Source: Enoplosus armatus (lineage: Eukaryota > Chordata > Actinopteri > Centrarchiformes > Enoplosidae). Taken from it: 64,000 bases of DNA. Positions 1-46,108 of this stretch are shown here, one piece after another (within the stretch, counting starts at the first letter, position 1; each line of letters starts with the position of its first letter). The translations under genes were made by a program, and so were the position numbers. A model generated the notes under the pieces. It did no database searches. It was given only the letters and a program-made list of their open reading frames with translations, and had not been told where the DNA came from. The stretch lies in NCBI RefSeq assembly GCF_043641665.1, contig NC_092184.1, positions 15,870,108 to 15,934,107 of the forward strand. The letters are read 5' to 3'.

Positions 1-432
1 AAAGTTAGGAAGAAGTTTTCTACAACCCACAAATCAGAATACGGCATGAAATGACACAGAACATGCTGACTGGAGCAACATTGTAAACATGAAGGCTTCG
101 TTTTTACATTGTAGCTCTACAATTCAATACTCATTCACCTGAAAGGCCTCAAAATTGATAAGTGTACAGATGTTACACAGATGTGGCTAATGTTGGCAGA
201 CTTTAGCTGGATCACTGTCTCCATGACATTCTCTGCTTGTTCTACTGTTAATCTACATGTTAGCTTTTACCATTAGCCTGTAAGTTGTTACTTCTAGCCG
301 GGGTTCAGTGTTACACAGTCTCCCTTTAAGACACACGAGGTGAGACAATATACAAACTCTACACTGCTGTTTAAACGCAGCGGTCTAATCTCTGGAGATA
401 CATTGTTCTTCAGATGAGTGGACCACACTTAC
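1..432 (-). other. mettl16: METTL16 intron 4 (partial)
   Basis: This sequence follows the exon 4 donor on the minus strand. I see no exon, no RNA gene and no recognisable repeat in it. Confidence 0.8.
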
Positions 433-10749
<10,317 letters not shown>

Positions 10750-11097
10750 GATCAGAGCACTGATTTTAGAGGGTGGAGGGAGACATGAGCATGAACCAGG
10801 GTGAACTTGGAGCAACAATATTCACAAACAAAAACAACCTGATAAAAGCAGAGAAGTTGACTTTGAAACAGTTAAGATGACTTTAATGTGCGGAACAACT
10901 CGTTTTCAAACGGATTCGCGGAGCTAACGTTAGTTTGGAGCAGTAAGCTAACATTTTAAGCTAATGTGTAGCCAGTATTTGTGTCTGCATACCGTTATTG
11001 GAGTTTTCCTTGTTGTGATGAAGTCTGTTGATATTTTCCGACTGGCGATGACTTTATTGGACTAAACAACTGTGTAGAAAAAGCTCTCACAACTCAC

Positions 11098-11200
11098 GTT
11101 GTCCAAACGTTGTTCACTTTCTGCAACTCTCTTCCTGGCTCTCTGCAACGTCACCTCTCTGCGCAGATGCGTGTTGACGTCATTAAAATGGTAACCATGT
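11098..11200 (-). promoter_or_regulatory. mettl16: METTL16 promoter and non-coding exon 1
   Basis: On the minus strand an exon-like stretch ends at the donor AAC|GTGAGTT (exon end at 11098), matching the acceptor before exon 2 at 10760. Upstream there is a perfect palindromic cAMP-response element TGACGTCA (11175-11182), a second CRE half-site near 11147, an NRF1-like TGCGCAGA near 11157 and an ETS-like AGGAAG near 11132. There is no TATA box. The exact transcription start is not visible; it is probably between 11,110 and 11,180. The regulatory role is inferred from the motifs and the position. Confidence 0.6.
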
Positions 11201-11735
11201 GAACAGTTTCAGAGCTGTTGATTCAACTTTTTGGAAAAATTAAGGGAAATCAGCCACTCATCTCTTTTATAAATGTTGTTTTACTGTTTTTTCAAAATTC
11301 TGAACACTACTTAAAGCTGTCTGTTTAAGATGTTATAGTATATTTTGAGTGTCAAGACCAAAACATTTTAATTTTAATATAAAAGTTAACCCTAACCCTA
11401 TTTTACAGGGAATTCTGCATTCACAAATGTCATTTTTCTAAAAGAATATCCATGTTTACTATTTCCCTTCAAAACTTTACATTTTTTCGAAATTCATTAC
11501 ATTTACATAAAGCAGAGTAACTTAACAAATATTACAATTGCACATTTTAAAGTTTGTTTTCTTTTTTTATTTCTTTTTTGTTTAACTTTATTTCAATATA
11601 TGAGCTTTACTTGTACTAGTTTTATGATAAATGGAGAATGGAAATATCTTTTGATCCATTAAATTATGGGGGGAAATACAATTAAATGTATGAGTAAAAA
11701 CATCTTCTGGGTGTGTCTGTCAACTGTCAGTCATA
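11201..11735. other. Spacer between METTL16 promoter and candidate PAFAH1B1 3' end
   Basis: AT-rich sequence without coding signal. It carries one copy of a dispersed repeat (11265-11555), including a two-unit telomere-like TTAACCCTAACCCTA that is too short to matter. Confidence 0.6.
11265..11555 (+). repeat. Dispersed repeat, copy 1
   Basis: This shares long imperfect similarity, same orientation, with 13075-13345. Matching landmarks in order are an ATTCACRAAYGT-type block, TTTTCTAAAA, CCATGTTYACTATTTCCCTT, ACTTTAYATTTTTT, an ACATAAA block, and CAAATATTAYAAYTGCA. It is non-coding; probably the inside of a non-autonomous transposon without its ends. Confidence 0.75.
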
Positions 11736-12213
11736 ATTTTATTTACCCAACTTCAAATAAACTGTAACTCCAGCTCCAAACAAATAAACAGGACAACACA
11801 GATGCAGATTTTCTTCTTTTATTATATCGCAAACAATAATGACATCCAGGTATATTGTTAACAGTTTTCTGAGTGAAGAGTGAGACATTAGTGGCGAAAA
11901 CATCATGAGCTCTCCTGTAGGAGCTTGTTGTGCAGTCTGAAGTCCTCGGATGTTGTTAATGGGCAGGTTACAGAGGACAGGTGGACTTGAGGCCAGAGGA
12001 AACGACCCACAGACAGTCAAAACTTGTCTGTCAGTCCCTTCACACACCAGACCAAAGCAGAACAGGGATTGCTTGGGACCTGCAAATGGCAAAAGGGGAC
12101 TTTCTTCAACAGGGCACGCACTTGCATACAACACCAGCATCTGTGTTGTAGCTTTTTCCAACGATTCTTACAAAAGAAACAAACCACACATCGTCCTGAC
12201 CTTTGATCAACCA

Positions 12214-12239
12214 CCTTCCTTGAGTAAAACCAAGGAAGG
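12214..12239. repeat. Small perfect hairpin in the candidate LIS1 3'UTR
   Basis: CCTTCCTTG (12214-12222) pairs with CAAGGAAGG (12231-12239) over an 8-base loop. It could fold in RNA on either strand. Function unknown. Confidence 0.7.
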
Positions 12240-12780
12240 GAAGACTTTTTTAAGTTACATTTTATGGTCTGGCATGTCATAGCGTGATCCTGAGGAGACT
12301 AGCATTGTTTGCAAAAGTTGGTCAAACAGTGTTGGACCAACAAAAAGAGGCTGATTTATCAAGCTAAACCAGATTGTACTGACAAATGTCTCCATTTTTG
12401 GCTTCAGCTAGAACATTTAACACATTGGCATCTTCATTAGCCATGCCAAATTGTACTACAAAATTAGCTGATTCTCCACCCAAAGTCTTTGCCTAAGAAG
12501 TTAGGACAGAGAAGAACAGCTTGTAAAAAAAAAAAAAAGACCTTTGTAAGGGGGCACACACCAAAGGGAGACATGAGTAACATTCCCTGAAAGAGAGATT
12601 CTCCTTTGGGACATCCTAGTCTGCCACAATCCCATTGCATTTACATAAGGAGGATGTAAGCCTCCTTCAAATAGCATCACACACACACACAACAAAACCA
12701 GCCTTTCTACAACCAATGAACAGAGCTGTCTGAACTCACCAAAACAACCGAACAAGGACACATTCATATAATAGGATTTA

Positions 12781-13550
12781 GTTTGACATTTAGGGACACA
12801 CGTTTATTCGCTTTCTTGCCGACAGTTAAATGAGAAGATTGATAACACTTATGTTTGAACGATAAATACATAGCTGGAGTTCCATTAGCTAAGTTTTGCT
12901 TAGAAGACTGGAAGCAAGTGGAAAGAGCTGGCCTGGCTCTGGCTAACAGCAGAGAGCAGTTGCCAAGCAACCAGCAAGTTACTGGTTCCGGTCGTGAAAC
13001 ACATACCTAATACAAACGGTTGTCATGTCAACAACTTCTGGGTTATCAACTGTACTGTTGTAAAACATTCAGCAGAATCTCTTTTACAAAAAGTAATTTA
13101 CTGCATTTTCAACATTAGAAGCACAACTTAAAACTGGCTGTTGTTGGAATATAAAAGACTGAGAATATTGTTTTATTTATGAAAATGTTAGAATTTTACT
13201 GGGAAAATTCTTATTCACGAACGTCTATTTTCTAAAAAGAAACCATGTTCACTATTTCCCTTTAAGACTTTATATTTTTTGCTAAACTCTTTAAAATTAC
13301 ATAAAAGTATCATCACAAATATTATAACTGCATTTTAGTTGCCAGGCAACCAGTGGAAACTCCAGGAAGTTACTGGTTCCGATTAAGAAATAGTCTGAAC
13401 CAGGCTACCCACTTCCGTTTCCAGTCTTTATGCTAAGCTAAGCGGCTGCAGCTTCATATGCAACACTACAGCACATACGAGAGTGGTATCGATATTCCCA
13501 CCCAACTCTCAGCAAGAAAGCAAATAAGTTTATCTCCCAAAATGTCCACC
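12781..13550. mobile_element. Non-autonomous DNA transposon with long terminal inverted repeats
   Basis: The left arm (about 12781-12946) and right arm (about 13396-13550) are imperfect inverted copies. Left begins GTTTGACATT and contains CGCTTTCTTGCCGACAGTTA. Right contains CCAACTCTCAGCAAGAAAGC and ends CCCAAAATGTCCACC, with CCAGTCTTTATGCTAAGCTA further in. The right arm is a familiar percomorph MITE end. The 450-bp interior holds copy 2 of the dispersed repeat and two near-copies of GTTGCCARGCAACCAG. No transposase. Confidence 0.75.
13075..13345 (+). repeat. Dispersed repeat, copy 2 (inside the transposon)
   Basis: This is the partner of 11265-11555 in the same orientation. It lies wholly inside the interior of the 12781-13550 transposon, so the other copy is likely a fragment of the same family. 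Confidence 0.75.
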
Positions 13551-14493
13551 TACTTTAAATACACAGAGACAGTTTCTCACCTCGTGTTTCAAAACAATTG
13601 GCCTGTGTTAGGGGAGGCTCCAGTATTGGTAAGCTTGTAATAGAATACAGTTCTGACAGCTCTGCCTCTGGTGCAGGTTTACATGCAGCAGTGCTACATC
13701 AACAGGTCACATTAGGCTCACAGTAGCCACTAGCAGGAGCTTGAGCAGCAGATCACCACATCCAGTACACACAAGAAGAGGAAAATGTGGCAAAGAAGCA
13801 AAGATAAGAAGATCAGTTAAGCAGTGGAATTCTTTATTAGCCAAGAACTGCATTGGAATGAAAAGGCTAATCAGAAATTATAGGTTTATGCATTTATCAA
13901 CATCATTAAATTTTAATGTTGTCTTTGATCATCATTAAAGGACCAAAGATTTAGTGAAAACAGGGATGTGCAAGATTAATGAACCACCTTGTCAGCTACA
14001 GTTAGAAGCAAGATGTTTCATTTCTTTTTCGTCCTCCAAGGGGAGTGGAATGGTTGTTTCTACAGCATGGACTGGTTTACAGTTATTTTCCAGTCTTTCC
14101 AAAAATCGTCCTGTCTTACAGTTACAGCTCCGCAAAGATCAACAGCTGAACATTTGAGGAAAGCCACTCAGAAGACGTTTGCATACGTGTGAGGTGGTCT
14201 GTGGGGTTTGTCTGCAGAGATCCTCGCTGCTCGGGCTTCAGCATTGTCCTCCATATCTGATCCAGGAGCTGCCACTGCCTCTTTTAACAGTGAGAAGCGC
14301 TTTACAACAACCTCAGCATCAGACCCCTCTACAGACAAAACAGCATCTACAGATCACTTAGCATGTCTGCTGCTAGCATTTCCTCACTAATCCTAAATTC
14401 CCATCCAGTTCATCCTTTAGTGCGATAATACAAAATTGCCAAATCTCTTAATAACAAGCTAAATTTACATTTCATATTTTCACAGAAAACTAA

Positions 14494-14531
14494 TTTTTTT
14501 TTTTTTTTTTTTACTCAAAACCATTTTTATT
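14494..14531 (-). terminator. Candidate poly(A) signal followed by A19
   Basis: On the minus strand AATAAA (14531-14526) is followed after 13 bases by 19 adenines (14512-14494). The spacing is that of a cleavage site. It is either a LIS1 poly(A) site next to a genomic A tract or the tail of a retroposed sequence. Confidence 0.4.
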
Positions 14532-15734
14532 AAGCAGAACATATATTTCACCCCTCAGAAATTAGAGATCTTTGCACATCCCAGATATCAAACCCAGGGG
14601 GCTCACTTTGACTCCTCATGCCTTTATGTTTTCTCTTTAGCTGGTTTATTTCACACAAGGCTCGTGTTTGTAGTCTCCAGAGGCGCCGTGGGACAACTGA
14701 ACATCTTCTGACTTTACATAATTCCTATGGTACACCAAACCCTGCCAAGACTAACTGGGGTCAGGGGACTAGAAGTGGACATAGGCTTCAGTTCAACAAG
14801 TCTGACATGCAAGGTCACAGGAAATCGTCTCCTAAAGGGAGACACACCCAATGTCTTTATCAAGTGCTAGAGATTAAACAGGTGTAATCCCTGAACTCTG
14901 CTCAGATACTGTGACCCAGGGCGCTCTCTGACAGTGAAAGCCAAACAAACTTGCTCTCTACAGTTGGGCTTCGAGTGAAAAACTCTGCAGTTATTCACAA
15001 AGCCACTTTTAAACATTTTATTCTTCTCTGCAGATTCATTAAATGGGATAATTTATCTAAAGCCTAGCAGTGGTTCATGTGCCACCATGACAAGAGTACA
15101 AAGCTGTTTTTAAGCCCCCGAGGTCCAAGGACAACAGTTTGAAACATTCGTATATACAGCCATTAAAATATTACCTAGTTCCACATGAAGAGAAATGGTA
15201 TGCACACTTGAGAAGTGATGTTATAAAGCTACAGATTATTTCAATAACAAAGCCCCACAGACAATCGCATCTTATCGCATCATATATGCTTTTCCTGCCT
15301 TATCTCTCGAAAGTTTCACCAAGCTAGGCACCAACAGACTACGACAGTGAAGGAGAAATAACAGAGAAAAAAAAATCCTAAATAAAAAAATAGACAAAAA
15401 TAAATCTTACACATAAAGACACTGTCATTTCTTAAATTATCGTTTTTTAGTGCCCTACATTTTACACCCAGTCAAAAACATCTGCCTTCGGTTGGTCGGT
15501 AAGGCTGCGTGACAGACGGCCAGCCCCGTGGTAAACCTATGGTACTTCTAGACGTTATGTAAATTTACAGTATACAATTTTGGATTACCATGCAAGAATA
15601 CTTTTTTGTGTAACATTTAATAGCTCGATCTACATCCAGGAATAATTTACATAGAAGGACAATAGTTATTGGACCAGAGAGCGCAATGGGTAAATAACCA
15701 TGGTGGTAAGTGCAGCCGGAGGAGGAGATGATCA

Positions 15735-15835
15735 TGTGCGGGTGAGGTTAGGTGAGGGGAGGGGAGGGGGAGGGGAGGGGGAGGTGGGCTGAAAGGGTGA
15801 GGTGGAATGGCAGGAGGGGAGGTGGGATCCAGAGG
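15735..15835. repeat. G-rich/C-rich tract just past the LIS1 stop codon
   Basis: The plus strand carries many GGGG and GGGGG runs separated by A or GT; the transcript strand is therefore C-rich (CCCCTCCCC repeats), about 50 to 150 bases after the stop. It may form a quadruplex on the plus DNA strand, and in RNA it resembles poly(C)-binding protein sites. This is inferred from composition. Confidence 0.7.
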
Positions 15836-15881
15836 AGCGCCTGGGTAATTGGGGTGGTGGTCCAATCCTCCAAGGTCCAAA

Positions 15882-41503
<25,622 letters not shown>

Positions 41504-41786
41504 GGTGACGGGGCAGTGTGGGCGGGGTCAGGAGGGATCAGTTGGTAGAAGGTGAATCTTGTGCAGCTGCTGCGCTCTCCTCAATCAGGAGATGAGCTGT
41601 GCTGATCCAAGCAACACGGGCGAGGATGAGCTGTGTACTCCAATGGCGGGCAGTTGGTTTTGTCCAGACAAAAAGACTCAGACTGAGAGAAGGGGAATGC
41701 AGGAATCTGCCCCCCAACTGCCTGACTCCAGGGACAAGAGAAGTGGAGAGCCTGCAGACCAGTCACCAGCCAAGTCTACACTGCAT
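41504..41786 (-). other. pafah1b1: Inferred 5'UTR part of PAFAH1B1 exon 2
   Basis: On the minus strand a good acceptor TCTCTCCTCTCCAG ends at 41787 and is followed by ATGCAGTGTAGACTTGG, 283 bases before the LIS1 ATG. Weaker acceptors nearer the ATG are also possible (for example near 41545 and 41615). The region is richer in GC than flanking intron. The boundary is inferred. Confidence 0.4.
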
Positions 41787-44704
41787 CTGGAGAGGAGAGA
41801 GGATGAAAGTCAGCATTAGGTATGCATGACAGATAACATGAAGAGTGGGCGGAGATGAAAATGTTTATAGGCCAGAAGGGTACTGCATCAATGCCTGTAC
41901 CAGTTTATAGGCAGATAAAATGACTGTCAACAATGGGAAAAAAACATAGGTATGGAAAGAAAGTGTGACTCCCACAGCATAAACCCATCTAGCAGACATT
42001 TCATAAAACACACCTCCTTTCCATAAACCTCTTTCATTTGCTTTTCAGCTCCTATCTACCTACATAATCGGTCTGTCATGTCACCAGTCTCGTCTGAGAG
42101 CTCTGGTCAGCTCTTGCAGCAAATTCCTTTCTCCGTGAACATACAAGAGCTGACCCACATTCTCTGAGCAACGTACTTCTCCTCCCAGGTTGCCAACAGA
42201 AAAAAAAGAAAAACAGGACACAGCCGAGTGGGCTCGAGTAACGGCTGTGCTCTTGTCAAATTCCCCTGACCCTATCGTTTCATTATGATGCCTCCTCAAG
42301 AGCTGGCTGGCCTGACTGATAGCACGATGAAATCACTATGACCGTTTGTGTCAGCAAACACTTATTAGTGTGAAAATTAATTTACTGTCAGGAGTGGAGT
42401 ATTGATGTGAAGAACAATAAATGTCGACAAAATGCAATGCAGCTAACAATATTGTGATGAAGTGTATTTTTACACTGCATCGAAGTCTTGAATAGCACTT
42501 TACCAAAGCAGGTACCCACTAGAATACCAACTGTGAGTTACAATAAGCCTCTTAGTCTACTGGGACCAGCCTGACTAAATCTCTGCCAGACCAGTAAACA
42601 AAAGGTGCAAGCAAAGCCAATTTACCTTCTTCTAGAGATCTGCAAAAAACAGACACAAATACAACCAGGCACGGATGTCCACACACATGTACAGGAGATG
42701 ATGTGTGTTGGGCATGAGATTTGCTGCATGGGCAAGGAGCAGTGAATGAAAAAGTGATGTGTCTGGAATAGGCATTAGTACTGGAAACACCCCAGGAAGC
42801 TGCAATGAAGGAAAATTCACACATTCTTCATTTCAGCTGATGATGCAGGAGTGACATTACCACAAGGGACAATTCCTCCCTTTCACTCCTGCTTTTGTTA
42901 GAAAAAGAGCACAGAAGGTTAGGGACCCACTACATATATTCAAAACATGAAGCCTGCAGATGTAAGATTTACCTACCTGGCACAAAGAGTCCACTCTGCT
43001 GAATTCATACAGAAAAACTGTAGTGTTTGCTTATTTATTTGCATTTATTTGACATTGCAGACAAACTGTTCAGCAGAGAGCCACCTATCTTAACCAAGAG
43101 CTAACCTCTGGACCCTGATGTCACCACCTGACAGCAGTCCAAATGCCTGCTTACCTCTGACTGAGTGTGGATTACGGCACGCAGGGGGTTTCTGGCTGTT
43201 GACCAACTACTCTGCCATGGTTCAGGGTCACAGCCGTACAACAACACAATAAGGTGATGGCGCTGAGGCTAAAAATGGCTCTTTCTAACTCCACCTACAA
43301 AACATCCATTAAAAAAAGGCATGCGCTTTCTACATCAACCTGTAAAACTGCTGTAGTGTGTGAAATGAGGTCATCTACTATATATTGATACTTCCCTCTG
43401 TGCTGCTGGCAGCTGTCATCGCTATGCGTATCCATTAATGTGTTAGACTCCCCTCTCTGCAAATCTCATTTGTGGCTTCAGTATTGAGCAAAATGTTTGC
43501 ACAATCACGTAATCAGGCTAATTGGCTCTGCACAAACTGTGGTCATGTCTTGTTGGAAGGGGCTGCAGCAGTGGTGCATCTATAAATCTGTCCACCGATT
43601 GTTAATAATGGTTATCTGTCTTCCTCCCATTGATTCTCTTGTCTTTGTGTAGCAGCAGGAACTGCACAATAAAGGACCCCTTACAGTAGTAGCGCTTTGA
43701 GCGATGTCATTTAATTTCCTGATGAGTCCTAACAGGTTATCTGTTGTTCAAATTTTAATGAAGAATGGAAATCATCCTCTGTCTCTGTTGATTTGAGAAC
43801 GCAACAACCAAGCGGCAAGTCAAAACTGTAATGAACCGCACCCACTGTATCACCAGCTGTACACACATTCTGTTTTTATGAAGTAAAAGCACAGGGGTTG
43901 GACCTATACATTTAAAAAAACGGGAAAAAAAACATGGACCATTAAACATAAGATTTCAGTCAAAACACTCAAATCAAGTAACTAAAACAGTAATAAACAA
44001 ACCGTGTTAGAAAACAGTAATGTGACAGCAAATCTTTCAAAGAGGATGTTAAAGAAAAGCTGTTAACTGACACAGCAACTGTCAAAAACTACATTTTGTG
44101 TACTACACTACAGTTTGTGTACATGAAGCGGACCACTTTTTAAAGATTGCAAATATCCAAACAAATAAGGAATATGGTCAAAATGTATCAGACAGCAGTA
44201 GAATATTACAACTTTACAACATTACACCACCTGCCAAGTATGACCGTCAAGGTATGTGTACAACATGTCTTAAAAGTCGACACTTCCATGTCTGAACAGA
44301 GGAACACGCCCCTGTGGTATGCAGCGCAAGACGAGGAAAATAAAAACACCACAGTCTAAAGTTGAGTCTAACTGCTGGTGTGAAATTGTGTCCCAGCGGC
44401 TCATCACAAAACATACCACCACAGCAACGCTGACAGTGCTGACAGATATCACCTCACTGTCACAGATTCACAGTTTTCTGATAACGTCACAACGTCCTCT
44501 TTCAAATGCAAACATCTCAAACAGCTGGAATCTGGAGCAACTTCATTTTCTGTTGATGATTTCATCTTCATGTCACCTGTGTCCTGAGAATGCTACACTA
44601 TCACCTCTGACTGCCCTTTACAAGCAGCATGGAGCACTAATGACCAGGTGAAATAGAGTGCTGCAGGGATAACATGGAAGTTAGTTTCAGAAGTGTAGCG
44701 CTGA

Positions 44705-44900
44705 CATGAATGCTTCGAAGCTTCGACTGTTGCCATGGTAATCGACGTTCAAATCAGTATTCGAGTGCTGTTTTTTTAAAAATCATTATATATATGCATT
44801 AGCCCAAAAATCCCAAATAGCCCATGAAATAAGAAATTATCAATATTAAAACGTCATCTTAGAGCACAAGAGGATGAAAGCAATGCAGCGTTTCCCCTAG
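44705..44900. repeat. Possible interspersed repeat with GCTTCGAAGC palindrome
   Basis: GCTTCGAAGCTTCGACTGTT, GCCATGGTAATCGACGTTCA and TCAGTATTCGAGTGCTG resemble ends of a fish repeat I have seen in several genomes. Weak evidence; boundaries are guesses. Confidence 0.35.
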
Positions 44901-46044
44901 GTTGACAGAGCAAGAGCAACAGGTAAAGTGAACGTTACTCAAGTTGACGACAACTCATTACGTTATGCTGAAATTCAACCGTGGTGTTCTGTCAGGAGAT
45001 GCAGTGACTTAAACGAATTGTGAGTAAGAAAAAGTATAAACAATATGTAATTTGTTATGAGTAGAGGAAAAATCAGCTCACTGCTAGCTTAATTTATGCA
45101 GTGTAAAATGCCATAGGCTTAAGCTAATAATGGTGACTTGCAAAGAACAATTGTTTTGTCTATGAACCTTGACAGTTAATATAACGCCGTCATGTGATCT
45201 GAACACAGCATAGCCGACACACTTAGCTAGTTGAGTAGACACGAGTGAAGAACTTTTTTTTGTACTGACATGTGCATTGAGATTTTTCTTAGACAGTGGC
45301 TTAATTTTAGTTTCAGCATGTGACACCACTATTAAGATTAATATTAAGATTATTTTCTGGCATAATATGTCAGACAGCTACACACATAGTAATTTACATG
45401 CCAACAGTGCATCACTGTGCTGCATCAGCTGGATAAACATGGATCATTTATTACGTCAAGCAATGAAGAAGGTAATGTGATAAAGCTCTGTCATTAGTTG
45501 GTGTAGAAGCCTGTTCATCACTAATTGTCCAGATTCCTAAAAAACAGATAATTGAAGGAATATGAACTGGCAGAACTTGAAAAAGAAACATCCTCTAACC
45601 AACAGGACTGAAAGGATAAATATTTTGTAAATCATTTCAGTTTCTGTGAATGGTTGTTCTTGGTAAAGCACTCAGACAGATATCATCCAAAGAGCTTTAT
45701 CACTAACTGATGATAAAACTGAGTGAACATCTGGCTCTGCTTTCAATCCGCAGCCATTACAACCCGCAAGGTGCCTGCGTCAGTTACGTGGGCTGGTAAC
45801 AATCAGTGAACCTTATTAAATTACACAGCTAGTGACATCTTTCTTCAGTGGTTAATAAAAGGAGGGTCTATTAACACCAACACTTTCACCAGCCTAGGCT
45901 GTTCCTCCATACATTTTCAAACACTATAGTCACCAGATGGAAAATCATCTCTCATACTGATAAGTGGGTGTTGCTAATCCAATTGTCAGGTCAACAGTTG
46001 TGTTACCTGATGGAAGAGGTCTGATTAGTACATTAGTACATCAG

Positions 46045-46046
<2 letters not shown>

Positions 46047-46104
<58 letters not shown>
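46047..46104. repeat. (CA)n microsatellite, 29 units
   Basis: A CA tract in PAFAH1B1 intron 1, reading as UG in the pre-mRNA. Confidence 0.97.

Positions 46105-46108
<4 letters not shown>

Larger units (their letters stand above)
11736..15881 (-). other. pafah1b1: Candidate PAFAH1B1 3'UTR
   Basis: The region follows the LIS1 stop codon on the minus strand and holds no other gene. Vertebrate LIS1 mRNAs have multi-kilobase 3'UTRs, so a 1.4- to 4-kb UTR is plausible. AATAAA hexamers on the minus strand occur at 15016-15021, 14643-14648, 14526-14531, 13830-13835, 11818-11823 and 11738-11743; the one at 14526 is followed by an A19 tract. The true end is not decidable from sequence alone. Confidence 0.45.

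Noticed and set aside
11386..11401. Telomere-like TTAACCCTAACCCTA
   Set aside because: Only two units, inside a dispersed repeat; not an interstitial telomere.
41559..41819. 86-residue plus-strand open frame next to LIS1 exon 2
   Set aside because: Better explained as the opposite strand of the LIS1 5'UTR exon; no protein family resemblance.
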